Assembly: GCF_014196205.1 (NCBI RefSeq)
Contig: NZ_JACIDE010000016.1
Coordinates: 1 to 64,000 of the forward strand
Direction: 5' to 3'
Source of the DNA: Anoxybacteroides voinovskiense
GTDB taxonomy: Bacteria; Bacillota; Bacilli; Bacillales; Anoxybacillaceae
Length of the DNA: 64,000 bases
The notes below the pieces were generated by a model. It was not told the DNA's origin. It saw nothing but the letters and a program-made list of their open reading frames with translations, and ran no database searches. Position numbers and translations under genes: made by a program. The stretch's first letter is position 1, and every line of letters begins with the position of its first letter. Below are positions 8,692-16,841 of the stretch, piece after piece.

Positions 8692-9392
8692 CAGCGCTTG
8701 ATGTAGCAGGGGTGGCGAAAACATATAAGACGAAATATGCGCTCATGCCGGTGTCGCTTCAAGCAACTAGCGGAGAGTGCGTTGTATTATGCGGAGGAAA
8801 CGGAGCGGGAAAAAGCACGTTGCTTCATATTTTAGCAGGGGTGCTTGCCCCGACGGCTGGTACGGTGGCGCTTCATGGCGTGTCGCTACAAAAAAACCGT
8901 GAAGCATACATTTCGCAAATCGGGTATATGCCAGATGATTTCCACGCGCCACCAATGATGACTGTGCAAGAATTTTTGTCTTTTTATGCGTCTTTACGGT
9001 ACGTGTCTTCAGAAAAAATAGAAAAAACGCTTCATGACATCGGGCTGGAAAAGCAAAAAAAAGAATGGATCAAGCATTTATCGAAAGGGATGCGGCAGCG
9101 CTTATTATTCGGGCAAGCGTTACTAGGAGAGCCGAAACTATTGCTTCTTGATGAGCCGACGAACGGCCTCGATCCGTTTTGGGTCGATCGGTTTGTCGAT
9201 ATTCTGAAAGAGAGGAAGAAAAACGGGACGATTATCGTTTTCTCGACGCATATGATGGACGTAGCGGCGGAAGTAGGCGACCGCGTGCTGTTTATGAAAA
9301 ACGGCGAAATCGTCAAACAAATCGAACCAGCGGACTCTCACCGGAAAGAAGAAACCGTATTACAGCTGTTAAAATTGCACCGGCAGCTATAA
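8688..9392 (+). CDS. nosF: NosF ABC ATPase
   Basis: A 234-residue ABC ATP-binding subunit: Walker A GGNGAGKST, Q-loop in IGYMPDDFHAPP, signature LSKGMRQRL, Walker B LLLLDEPT, H-loop FSTHMMD. It powers NosY and is needed for copper-site maturation by NosD. The ATG at 8688 overlaps the nosY stop (ATGA) with GAGGAGG upstream, so it is coupled to nosY. It ends the operon at a hairpin terminator. Confidence 0.88.
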   Translation: MTALDVAGVAKTYKTKYALMPVSLQATSGECVVLCGGNGAGKSTLLHILAGVLAPTAGTVALHGVSLQKNREAYISQIGYMPDDFHAPPMMTVQEFLSFYASLRYVSSEKIEKTLHDIGLEKQKKEWIKHLSKGMRQRLLFGQALLGEPKLLLLDEPTNGLDPFWVDRFVDILKERKKNGTIIVFSTHMMDVAAEVGDRVLFMKNGEIVKQIEPADSHRKEETVLQLLKLHRQL

Positions 9393-9436
9393 CAAAATTC
9401 CCCACCCAATTTTCGGATGGGGAATCGTTGTTTTTT
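9391..9436 (+). terminator. Terminator after nosF
   Basis: Hairpin AACAAAATTCCCCA paired with TGGGGAATCGTTGTT (one internal mismatch), followed by TTTTTT. Confidence 0.85.
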
Positions 9437-9509
9437 ATATGGAAATGATATGATATAGACAAAGAAGTAAAGTTTCTTTGAAGTATTTTTTTCAAAAGGA
9501 GGGAATACT

Positions 9510-9911
9510 ATGGTACTACAACATGTTGTAGAGGAGCGAGTACCGATGGACAACGTCCCTGATCGCAAGAAAAAATTCGTAAGACGTATATCTGTATCTA
9601 GTAAAAAACAAATTACGATACCAAAGGACTTTTATGATGCGCTAGGCATTGGCGATGAAGTGTTAATCGAGTTGGCCGATAATAAACTCATTATTCGCCC
9701 GATACGTGAAGATCATGTTGATTTTTCCGATCTTATTTTAAAAGATTTAATTAACGAAGGGTATACAGGCGAAGAATTGTACGAATCGTTTAAATATCGT
9801 AAATCTCAACTATCCCATGCGTTAGAAAAGCTGGTTTCCGAGGAAAGACCGAAGGCGAAAACGTATACGTTGGAAACGTTAAAGGAGCTATTCCACGAGG
9901 ATGATGAATAA
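9510..9911 (+). CDS. AbrB/SpoVT-domain antitoxin
   Basis: A 133-residue protein with an N-terminal SpoVT-AbrB swapped-hairpin DNA-binding domain (VRRISVSSKKQITIPKDFYDALGIGDEVLI, about residues 23-65) and a longer acidic C-terminal region (about 70-133) that would neutralise the partner toxin. AAAGGAGGG lies seven bases before the ATG. The stop overlaps the next gene by 11 bases, the usual arrangement of an antitoxin-first toxin-antitoxin pair that regulates itself. Confidence 0.8.
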   Translation: MVLQHVVEERVPMDNVPDRKKKFVRRISVSSKKQITIPKDFYDALGIGDEVLIELADNKLIIRPIREDHVDFSDLILKDLINEGYTGEELYESFKYRKSQLSHALEKLVSEERPKAKTYTLETLKELFHEDDE

Positions 9912-10233
9912 TCGCTTAACTATCCTTCCGAAAGCGGAAAAAGCGATTAAGAAACTAACAAAGCATCATAAAGAATTGCAAGAGAAGTTTTATACCGCTT
10001 TTCAGGAAATTCTTTTCCATCCGTTAGAGGCAGGGAAGAGAAAGACAGGGGACTTAGCGGGAGTGTACGGGTACGATATTTATCATCGAGGGATAAACTA
10101 CGAAATTGCGTATATCATTGAATACGATGAGAATGGCAATGTCATTGTCGTTATTTTAGCCGGAACGCGGGAAAATTTCTATGATGAACGTAAACGTTAT
10201 ATGAGAACGAGCAAAACAAAGCCTCGTAAATAA
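9901..10233 (+). CDS. RelE/ParE-fold toxin
   Basis: A 110-residue basic protein with the RelE/ParE pattern: an N-terminal helical part rich in Lys (PKAEKAIKKLTKHHKELQEKF), then GDLAGVYGYDIYHRGINYEIAYII and a final strand VVILAGTRENFYDE. RelE-fold toxins cleave mRNA or inhibit gyrase; which applies here cannot be told. ATGs at 9901 and 9904 both fit. It overlaps the AbrB-type antitoxin, supporting a toxin-antitoxin pair. Confidence 0.75.
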   Translation: MMNNRLTILPKAEKAIKKLTKHHKELQEKFYTAFQEILFHPLEAGKRKTGDLAGVYGYDIYHRGINYEIAYIIEYDENGNVIVVILAGTRENFYDERKRYMRTSKTKPRK

Positions 10234-10284
10234 ACGCTCTTGCCTAAAAGCGTCTGGAGATTTTGGTTAAGCGGCGTGAAAATG

Positions 10285-10330
10285 AAATCCCCCATCCAAT
10301 TCTTTCGCTAGAGCGGATGGGGGATTTATA
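10285..10330 (+). terminator. Terminator after the toxin gene
   Basis: A 13-bp perfect stem AAATCCCCCATCC (10285-10297) with its complement (10315-10327). It also lies downstream of the small gene on the other strand, so it may act in both directions. Confidence 0.7.
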
Positions 10331-10348
10331 CGTTGACATCCGTTTGGT

Positions 10349-10489
10349 TCATCGTGCGCCTCCTTGCAGCATATGCTCGACTTGCTCGATCGTTAACGTG
10401 CGAATAAACTCAATAAGGTCAATCGCTTGAATGCCAAACTCCTTACATTTTTCTAAATACCGCTGATACGCTTGTGTATACATTTCCAT
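10349..10489 (-). CDS. Small hypothetical protein, 46 residues
   Basis: Short ORF starting MEMYTQAYQRYLEKCKEFG and ending EQVEHMLQGGAR; mostly helical, one cysteine, no membrane segment. AAGGAG lies nine bases upstream of the ATG at 10489, and an 11-bp perfect inverted repeat in the leader (10533-10567) supports a real regulated gene. I do not recognise a family. It is too short to compare further. Confidence 0.55.
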   Translation of the reverse strand: MEMYTQAYQRYLEKCKEFGIQAIDLIEFIRTLTIEQVEHMLQGGAR

Positions 10490-10532
10490 CCTTATCGGCT
10501 CCTTCCATAAAAATGTTGTTATGTGTATTGTA

Positions 10533-10567
10533 ATATAACAGATTATAAAAATCAATATCTGTTATAT
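10533..10567 (-). promoter_or_regulatory. Perfect inverted repeat upstream of the 46-residue gene
   Basis: Arms ATATAACAGAT (10533-10543) and ATCTGTTATAT (10557-10567) separated by 13 bases, about 45-80 bases upstream of the start. It looks like a repressor operator in an AT-rich promoter. No known regulator assigned. Confidence 0.45.
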
Positions 10568-10742
10568 AATTATTTTTATCATTTCGTTTGCTAGTTGTCA
10601 TGTAGGATACAATAAGATTAATAACAAAAATTCGGAAATCACCTACTTTTTGCAGGAGCATGGCGGACAAAAGAACGTACCGCAAAGGGGAAGGGACTAT
10701 GACTTCTTGAACGATTATGATAAAATATAAGCGGTTTCGTTC

Positions 10743-10815
10743 ACATAGGCGATGGGGTTCGCCGCAATTGCCGGAAGGCTGATGACTCCTACCAGTTGAC
10801 ACTGGTGGGGGTTTA
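10743..10815 (+). ncRNA. Fluoride riboswitch (crcB motif) with terminator
   Basis: The sequence carries the conserved blocks of the fluoride aptamer: GGCGATGG (10748-10755), GTTCGCC, and GGCTGATGACTCCTACC (10778-10794), which form the pseudoknotted fold. Immediately after, CTCCTACCAG pairs with CTGGTGGGGG ahead of GTTTATT, a terminator sharing bases with the aptamer, so fluoride binding would allow read-through. It lies about 35 bases upstream of crcB, the family's classic target. Confidence 0.93.
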
Positions 10816-10848
10816 TTCATTTTAAGGAAAATTTAGGAGGGAAAGGAA

Positions 10849-11235
10849 TTGGTTTACGTTGTTGTAGGCATTGCTGGTATGTTAGGGGCACTGCTTCGCT
10901 ATTATGTCGGGGTGTTGTTGCCGACCGCATCGTTTTTTGGCTTTCCGCTTGGGACGTTAGTCGTTAACTTTGTCGGTTCGTTTTTGCTTGGCTGGTTTGC
11001 GACATGGTCGGCGCGTCCATCGTTTCCCCTTTGGCTGAAAACAGGAATTGCGACTGGTTTGATCGGTTCATTTACGACGTTTTCGACGTTTAGCGTCGAT
11101 TTTTTGCAACTTGTGCAACACCATGCGTGGAAAATGGCATTTCTCTATGTTTTTCTTAGTATGTTTGGTGGGTTGCTTTGTTCATGGAGCGGTTTTCGAG
11201 TCGCGAAACAGACGACACGAAAGGAGGCTTTATAA
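10849..11235 (+). CDS. crcB: Fluoride exporter CrcB/Fluc, subunit 1
   Basis: A 128-residue, four-helix membrane protein of the Fluc family with the conserved GALLRYYVG start, GTLVVNFVGSFLLG (second helix) and SFTTFSTFSVDF (phenylalanine/serine fluoride track). It forms a fluoride channel that keeps cytoplasmic fluoride low. It starts at TTG with TAGGAGGG seven bases upstream. It is directly behind a fluoride riboswitch, and its stop overlaps the second crcB by one base (TAATG). Paired crcB genes usually form heterodimers. Confidence 0.92.
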   Translation: MVYVVVGIAGMLGALLRYYVGVLLPTASFFGFPLGTLVVNFVGSFLLGWFATWSARPSFPLWLKTGIATGLIGSFTTFSTFSVDFLQLVQHHAWKMAFLYVFLSMFGGLLCSWSGFRVAKQTTRKEAL

Positions 11236-11588
11236 TGTCTGTACTATTTGTTATTAGCGGTGGTTTCCTCGGGGCGATTTGCCGTTTTGCCGTTAGCCAA
11301 TGGTTTATTCCGCGCGCCAAATCGTTTCCAATCGGCACGTTGCTTGTCAACTGGCTCGGGTCGTTTTTGTTAGGCTTGTTAGTTGGGAGCGCCCCCGCGG
11401 AAAGTTGGCAGCTTTTCCTTGGGACGGGCTTTATGGGGGCGTTTACGACGTTTTCGACGTTTAAATGGGAGAACGTGCAAATGATTGTTCGTGGCGAAAC
11501 GAAAAGCGCTATGATTTATTTAGCGTTGACGTATTGTTTCGGCATATCGTTTGCGTTTGTTGGTTATTGGCTTGGCTCACAAGTTTAA
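11235..11588 (+). CDS. crcB: Fluoride exporter CrcB/Fluc, subunit 2
   Basis: A 117-residue second Fluc subunit with GGFLGAICRFAVS, GTLLVNWLGSFLLG and AFTTFSTFKWEN. ATG 11235 shares a base with the first crcB stop, with AAGGAGG upstream, so the two are translationally coupled and share the riboswitch. The 3' end overlaps the convergent deacetylase gene by 12 bases. Confidence 0.92.
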   Translation: MSVLFVISGGFLGAICRFAVSQWFIPRAKSFPIGTLLVNWLGSFLLGLLVGSAPAESWQLFLGTGFMGAFTTFSTFKWENVQMIVRGETKSAMIYLALTYCFGISFAFVGYWLGSQV

Positions 11589-12287
11589 ATCGCGATAGTC
11601 AGGGTGAAGCTTTAATAGCTCGGAAACGGTGACGAACGTATAGCCTTTTTCTTTTAAAATCGGCAAAATTTCTTTTAACGCTTGAACGGTTTGTTTGCGG
11701 CTTCCGCTTCCGTGGTCGTGAAATAAAATAATTTGCCCTGGTTGAATATGCTGAACGACGCGGCGGACAATTTTTTGCGTCCCGGGGTTTTGCCAGTCGT
11801 ACGTATCTTGCTCTCGCGACCACATGACGACCGTGTATCCTTCGTTTGTTGCGGCCTTCATTACGCGTTGGTTGAAGTAACCGAGCGGCGGACGAAAGAG
11901 CGTTGGGCGTTTTTTCGTTAGTTCGTATAAAATCGTTTCCGTTTTTTTTATTTCGTTCGTAATCGTTTCCGTTGATTTGCCGCGGAAATCGAGATGCTTA
12001 TATGTATGGTTCGCTAGTTCATGTCCTTCTTTTATTTGCCGTTGGATAATGTCAGGATAGTTTTCCGCACGAAAGCCAACGACAAAAAATGTTGCTTTGG
12101 CGCGATGTTCTTTTAAAATGTCTAAAATTTGCGGCGTATATAGGACATCAGGTCCGTCGTCAAACGTAAGCGCGACGACTTTTTTCGTTGTCGGGACGTC
12201 CCAGACGATTTCGTTTATTTTGTTCGTTTCGTTAGCCGAAAAAACGGAGCTAATGACGATGGATAATGATAAAAAGAAAAGCAGCAT
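11577..12287 (-). CDS. Secreted polysaccharide deacetylase (NodB/CE4)
   Basis: A 236-residue exported CE4 deacetylase: signal peptide (LLFFLSLSIVISSVFSA), then LTFDDGPD (Asp43-Asp44), NHTYKH (His94, His98), RPPLGYF and a final HDHGSGSRKQTV motif with the catalytic histidine region. All metal ligands are present. It removes acetyl groups from peptidoglycan or another GlcNAc polymer; length and layout resemble sporulation/cell-wall deacetylases such as PdaB, but the target is not shown. It is divergent from the secreted protein at 12426. Confidence 0.88.
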   Translation of the reverse strand: MLLFFLSLSIVISSVFSANETNKINEIVWDVPTTKKVVALTFDDGPDVLYTPQILDILKEHRAKATFFVVGFRAENYPDIIQRQIKEGHELANHTYKHLDFRGKSTETITNEIKKTETILYELTKKRPTLFRPPLGYFNQRVMKAATNEGYTVVMWSREQDTYDWQNPGTQKIVRRVVQHIQPGQIILFHDHGSGSRKQTVQALKEILPILKEKGYTFVTVSELLKLHPDYRDLNL

Positions 12288-12425
12288 ATATACTATCCTT
12301 TCGTAATGTATTCATGCATAGCATGCCAAAAAATCGGGAACAAAATTCACTGTTTTTCGTTTTTTAGCCGTCAAAAAATAGTATAATGGAGAAAAGCGGT
12401 TTATTTTTTGTAGGGAGAGAATAGT

Positions 12426-13286
12426 GTGAAAAAAGCAGCGGCAGCTATCTGTCTTTTTATTTTTATGGTAGGAGCGGTTCGTTCTGAAGCGGTGTCTCGT
12501 CCTATGATTCAGGCGACATGGCTTTGGAATCCGTGGCTGCTTGTGCAGCAACAAGCCATCGTCCTTGCTTTTCTTGAGCAAAAACAACGAACCGACCTTT
12601 ATTTGCAAGTCGATGAAGAAGTGCCAGCGGACGTGTATCGCGCGTTTATTCGGGACGCGACGGCGAAAGGCATTCACGTCTATGCGTTAGATGGTGCGCC
12701 AAACTGGATAGAACATCCCGAGGAGCTTGCTCGTTTTTTTCGCTTCGTAGCTGATTACAACGGAAGTGTAAGCGAAGAAGAGAAGTTTTCCGGCGTTCAT
12801 TTAGACATCGAACCGTATTTGCATGCTCATTGGACAAAACAGCAACCAACGGCGATTGCGGCATATCAAGCGCTCCTTTTACAGGCGAAAGAGCAAGCAG
12901 CTTCTTTATCGTTGCCATTAGAAGTGGACGTGCCGTTTTGGTATGATGACGTGTTTTATCATAATGCATATGGGCAAGGGCGCTTAGCAGATTGGGTGAT
13001 TGCCCAAACCGACCGTGTGACCGTTATGGCGTATCGCGACACCGCAGCGGCAATTATCGATGTCGTAAAACACGAGATGAACATCGCAAAGCAATACGGG
13101 AAACAAGTCGTCATTGGTGTCGAAACAGCACCGACGACAGAAGGCGACAACGTCTCTTTTTTTGACGAAGGGGAAGCGTATATGACTAAGGAACTTGCGG
13201 CGGTTCAAGCCCACTACCACCGCACCCCTAGCTTCGCCGGCATCGCTGTTCATCATGTAGAAGCGTGGGGGAAGATGAGAAATTGA
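12426..13286 (+). CDS. Secreted protein with a GH18-like DxE strand, unknown function
   Basis: A 286-residue exported protein: signal peptide (AAAAICLFIFMVGAVRSEA) and one globular domain. Alternating strands (DLYLQVDEEV, IHVYALDGAPNW, FSGVHLDIEPYL, LPLEVDVPFWYDD, DRVTVMAYRDT, QVVIGVETAPT) read as a TIM barrel. LDIEPY in the middle is placed like the catalytic DxE of glycosidases. I recognise no named family. GTG 12426 has AGGGAGAG seven bases upstream. Its divergent neighbour is a polysaccharide deacetylase, suggesting a wall-polymer role (inference). Confidence 0.65.
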   Translation: MKKAAAAICLFIFMVGAVRSEAVSRPMIQATWLWNPWLLVQQQAIVLAFLEQKQRTDLYLQVDEEVPADVYRAFIRDATAKGIHVYALDGAPNWIEHPEELARFFRFVADYNGSVSEEEKFSGVHLDIEPYLHAHWTKQQPTAIAAYQALLLQAKEQAASLSLPLEVDVPFWYDDVFYHNAYGQGRLADWVIAQTDRVTVMAYRDTAAAIIDVVKHEMNIAKQYGKQVVIGVETAPTTEGDNVSFFDEGEAYMTKELAAVQAHYHRTPSFAGIAVHHVEAWGKMRN

Positions 13287-13428
13287 AGAGGTTTTCACAC
13301 TTGGCATTGAATATGCGTTTTTGGATATGCTATGCTTTTTATAGTGAGCGTTTCTTTCCCCATCTCGTTTTGTAAGGAAAGAGGTGCTCTTTTTCTGTGA
13401 ATTTACTGTAAAAGCAAGGAGGAAGGGT

Positions 13429-14406
13429 ATGCCCACGATTAAAGATGTGGCGCGATTAGCGGGTGTTACGGTAACGACGGTATCCCGTGTATTAAATAAT
13501 CGCGGATATATTAGCGATGCAACCCGCCAAAAAGTATATCAGGCAATGGAAGAATTAAACTATCAGCCAAATGAAATCGCAAGGTCTTTGCATCGCCGAC
13601 AATCAAAGTTAATAGGGCTCATTATCCCAACCGTATCTCATCCGTTTTTCGGGGAGTTAGCAGGTTTTATTGAATATTATGCTCATTTAATCGGGTATAA
13701 AGTGTTAATTTGTAACTCATTGTTGGATCGAAAAAAAGAAAAAGAGTATATCGAGATGCTCAAAAGCAATCGGGTAGACGGCATTATTATGGGGAGCCAC
13801 ACGCTAGAAGTGGAAGAGTACATGAACGTAAATTATCCAATCGTCACATTTGACCGACGTATTAGCGAAGAAATTCCTTATATTTCTTCCGATAACTACG
13901 GTGGGGGGAAGTTAGCTACCAATTTGCTTATTCAAAAAGGATGCAAAAAAATTGCCCATATAAGCGGGAACTTGCAGCTCCAATTGCTTGCTAATCAACG
14001 CTCACAAGCATTTATCGAATTAAGCAAAGAACATGGGGTTGAATCGGTGATTGTGGAGACAGAATTGAACGTTTTCGACATCACTCAATATGAAACGATG
14101 ATTCGAAATTTGTTAGAAAAACACCCTGATATCGATGGTGTTTTTGCGAGTAGTGATGTCATGGCAGCATATGTTATTCAAATATGTTACTTATTAAATA
14201 AACGAATTCCTGAGCATATTAAAATTGTTGGTTACGATGATATTAAGCTCGCGTCGTTATTTGTCCCACCGCTAACGACTATTCGCCAACCGATTGAAGA
14301 GATGGCAAAATGTGCGGTGGAGTTGATTGTGAAACAAGTAAACGAAGAGCCGTTTGAACGCGAAAATGTCTTTCCAGTGCAGTTGATGGAACGGTTGACG
14401 ACGTGA
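13429..14406 (+). CDS. LacI-family regulator of the sucrose operon
   Basis: A 325-residue LacI/GalR-type regulator: N-terminal HTH (TIKDVARLAGVTVTTVSRVLNN, about 3-25) with the hinge helix, then a periplasmic-binding-like effector domain (LIGLIIPTVSHPFFGELA, GYDDIKLASLFVPPLTTIRQP). AAGGAGGAAG precedes the ATG at 13429. It stands just upstream of an ABC importer and GH32/GH13 enzymes, with two LacI-type operators in between, so it most likely represses them until sucrose or a related sugar binds. The name scrR would fit but is inferred from context. Confidence 0.85.
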   Translation: MPTIKDVARLAGVTVTTVSRVLNNRGYISDATRQKVYQAMEELNYQPNEIARSLHRRQSKLIGLIIPTVSHPFFGELAGFIEYYAHLIGYKVLICNSLLDRKKEKEYIEMLKSNRVDGIIMGSHTLEVEEYMNVNYPIVTFDRRISEEIPYISSDNYGGGKLATNLLIQKGCKKIAHISGNLQLQLLANQRSQAFIELSKEHGVESVIVETELNVFDITQYETMIRNLLEKHPDIDGVFASSDVMAAYVIQICYLLNKRIPEHIKIVGYDDIKLASLFVPPLTTIRQPIEEMAKCAVELIVKQVNEEPFERENVFPVQLMERLTT

Positions 14407-14418
14407 TGATGTAAGGAA

Positions 14419-14455
14419 GGTGTTGAAAGCGATAAACGTTTCAACACCTTTTTTT
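14419..14455 (+). terminator. Terminator after the LacI regulator
   Basis: Ten-base perfect stem GGTGTTGAAA (14419-14428) with TTTCAACACC (14439-14448), then seven T. Confidence 0.92.
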
Positions 14456-14460
14456 GATGA

Positions 14461-14524
14461 TATGTCAATCGTTTAACATTTTTTATGTCAAACGATTGAC
14501 ATATTGAAATCGCTTTAATATAAT
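14461..14524 (+). promoter_or_regulatory. Sucrose operon promoter with two operators and a cre box
   Basis: Consensus sigma-A promoter: TTGACA (14496-14501), 17-bp spacer, TATAAT (14519-14524). Two LacI-type palindromes with central CG, GTCAATCGTTTAAC (14464-14477) and GTCAAACGATTGAC (14487-14500), lie 23 bp apart; the second overlaps the -35. Together they also form a perfect 14-bp inverted repeat (14461-14474 with 14490-14503). TGAAATCGCTTTAA (14505-14518) in the spacer is a cre box with one mismatch, so CcpA repression is likely too. Confidence 0.85.
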
Positions 14525-14567
14525 CACGGTAGAAGTACAAATATTTCTAAAAAGAGGGGGAGCTAAT

Positions 14568-15887
14568 TTGCGAAAACTTAAAATGATGTCCGCTGCAGTA
14601 CTATCTTTATCTTTATTGTTATCAGGTTGTGGGAATTCTACAAAGGAAGGCCAATCATCAGACGGGAAGAAAACGGCTAGCTCCGAAGTGAAAATTACCC
14701 TTCTCAACTCGAAAGGGGAAATTCAAGCACAATTGGAAGAAGCAGCAAAAGAATTTAGCAAAGAAAATCCTGGAACGACATTAGAAGTCATCCCAGCAGC
14801 TGCAGGACAATCCCCGTTTGAGAAAGTTTCCTCTATGTATGCAGCAGGGAACGCTCCAACGATTTCGATGGTAGACCCTGGGGATGTGAAAAAATTCGCC
14901 GATAAGGCGCTTGATTTATCAAACGAAAAATGGGTGAAAGACGCTATTGACGGTAGTTTAGATGATGCGAAGACAGAAGATGGAAAGATTCTTGCCTTCC
15001 CGTTTGCGGTTGAAGGATACGGTTTAATTTATAACAAAGCCGTTCTTGATAAAGCAGTAGGCGGAAATTTCGACCCTGCTTCGATTAAAACGAGAAAAGA
15101 CTTAGCAGAACTAATCAAAAAAATTCAAAAAACAGGAGTAGCTTCCAACTTGCAATCGCCAATGGATTGGTCGTTAGGGGCTCATTATTTAACAATTGGT
15201 TATAGCGTACAATCAAATAAGTTTGAAGAAGTGGAAGCGTTTTTAACAAACCTTAAAGAAGGAAAAGAAGATTTGACGAAAAACGAAAAATTAAACGGGC
15301 TATTAGATACGTTTGATTTATTAAAAGAAAATAACGTTAATAAAAAAGACCCGATGTCAGGAACGTATGAGCAAGGACCAGAGTTGTTAGGAAAAGGGAA
15401 AGTCGGTCTTTGGTTTATGGGGAACTGGGCATGGCCGCAAATTAAAGGGTTTGATACAACAAACGGCAACTACGGTTTCTTGCCAGTGCCAATTAGTGAT
15501 AATCCAGATGACTACGGCAACTCACAAATCTCTGTTGGTGTGACGAAGCGTTTGATCATTGACAAAGAGCAAAACTCTCCTGAACAACAGACGGCAGCGA
15601 AAAAGTTTTTAGAGTGGCTAGTATATAATGAAAAAGGGCAAGACTTTTTAGTCAATAAGGCGAACATCATCCCAGCGTTCAAAAATATTACATTAGAGCC
15701 GCAAGATCCATTAGCAAAATCGATTAAAGCATATATGAACAATAATAAAACGCTTCGATCCATGGTGACACTTCCACCTGACCATTGGTCTCAAGTTGGT
15801 GCGTTTATGCAGCAATATTTAGACAATAAAATCGATCGAAAACAATTGTTGAAACAAATTGAAGGTTACTGGAAATCACAACAATAA
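14568..15887 (+). CDS. ABC sugar importer, solute-binding lipoprotein
   Basis: A 439-residue family-1 carbohydrate-binding lipoprotein with lipobox LLSGC (Cys21). It has the mixed alpha/beta two-lobe pattern typical of maltose/oligosaccharide binders (AFPFAVEGYGLIYNKAVLDK, VGLWFMGNWAWPQIKGF). It starts with TTG after AGAGGGGGAG. It captures the sugar outside and hands it to the two permeases downstream. The operon carries GH32 and GH13 enzymes, so sucrose or short fructo-oligosaccharides are the likely substrates. No ATPase gene is present; a shared MsmX-type ATPase probably serves it. Confidence 0.85.
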   Translation: MRKLKMMSAAVLSLSLLLSGCGNSTKEGQSSDGKKTASSEVKITLLNSKGEIQAQLEEAAKEFSKENPGTTLEVIPAAAGQSPFEKVSSMYAAGNAPTISMVDPGDVKKFADKALDLSNEKWVKDAIDGSLDDAKTEDGKILAFPFAVEGYGLIYNKAVLDKAVGGNFDPASIKTRKDLAELIKKIQKTGVASNLQSPMDWSLGAHYLTIGYSVQSNKFEEVEAFLTNLKEGKEDLTKNEKLNGLLDTFDLLKENNVNKKDPMSGTYEQGPELLGKGKVGLWFMGNWAWPQIKGFDTTNGNYGFLPVPISDNPDDYGNSQISVGVTKRLIIDKEQNSPEQQTAAKKFLEWLVYNEKGQDFLVNKANIIPAFKNITLEPQDPLAKSIKAYMNNNKTLRSMVTLPPDHWSQVGAFMQQYLDNKIDRKQLLKQIEGYWKSQQ

Positions 15888-15902
15888 TAGAGTGTTAGTT
15901 TA

Positions 15903-15939
15903 TGTGGAATAACGTGCTTAGCCGTTATTCCACAACTTT
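15903..15939 (+). terminator. Intercistronic hairpin / partial terminator
   Basis: A 12-bp perfect stem TGTGGAATAACG (15903-15914) with CGTTATTCCACA (15923-15934) followed by only ACTTTT. A leaky terminator or mRNA-stabilising stem here would give more binding protein than permease, as is common in such operons. Confidence 0.6.
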
Positions 15940-15959
15940 TAGCGAGGAGATGACAACGC

Positions 15960-16841
15960 ATGTCCAGCCAAAAATTTTTTGACAGATTAAAAGTTCAGCT
16001 TTTGTTCTCAGGACCGACATTGTTTGCTTTTTTTACTGTCGTTATTTTGCCGTTTTTATATGGGATTTATTTGACGTTCACTAACTGGGACGGGGTTTCA
16101 ACAAGTCACTCGTTTGTCGGAATGAAGAACTATTTAGCGGTGCTAGATGACGCTGCGTTTTGGACATCGTTATATAAAACGATGAAATACGTACTATTAA
16201 CGGTTATTTTGATTAATGTCGTCGGATTCTTTTTAGCATATATGTTGACGACGGAAATTCGCGCCAAAAATTTATTCCGCGCAGGTTTTTTTACTCCTAA
16301 CTTAATCGGCGGAATTATCCTTGGGTTTCTTTGGCAGTTCATTTTCTCGAACGTGCTTGTTTACATCGGCGAACATTTTAAAATCGGCATTTTCTCTTCT
16401 TCATGGTTGGCAGATCCGGACAAAGCGTTTTGGACGCTTGTCATTGTGACAACTTGGCAATATTCTGGCTACATGATGGTCATTTATATAGCGGGATTAA
16501 TGAATATTCCTAAAGAATTGTTAGAAGCAGCAAGCATCGACGGTGCGAACGCATTTGTTCGGCTGCGGAAAATTATTTTACCGCTAATGGTTCCATCGTT
16601 TATTGTTTGCGTGTTTTTATCGCTTCAAAGAGGGTTTATGGTGTACGATTTAAATATTGCGTTAACGAACGGAGGCCCGTACAAGAGCACACAGCTTGTG
16701 TCGATGTATGTGTATCAAAAAGCATTTTTATCACAAAAGTACGGAGCCGGACAAGCAGAGGCGTTTGTTTTGTTTCTCATTGTAGCCATTGTTACACTGA
16801 TTCAAGTGTATGTGAGCAAGAAGCGGGAGGTTGAAGCGTGA
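15960..16841 (+). CDS. ABC sugar permease, MalF-like
   Basis: A 293-residue permease with six membrane helices and the EAA loop ELLEAASIDGANAFVRLRKIILPL that docks the ATPase. It forms the translocation pore with the next gene. GAGGAG precedes the ATG. The stop overlaps the start of the next permease. Confidence 0.88.
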   Translation: MSSQKFFDRLKVQLLFSGPTLFAFFTVVILPFLYGIYLTFTNWDGVSTSHSFVGMKNYLAVLDDAAFWTSLYKTMKYVLLTVILINVVGFFLAYMLTTEIRAKNLFRAGFFTPNLIGGIILGFLWQFIFSNVLVYIGEHFKIGIFSSSWLADPDKAFWTLVIVTTWQYSGYMMVIYIAGLMNIPKELLEAASIDGANAFVRLRKIILPLMVPSFIVCVFLSLQRGFMVYDLNIALTNGGPYKSTQLVSMYVYQKAFLSQKYGAGQAEAFVLFLIVAIVTLIQVYVSKKREVEA

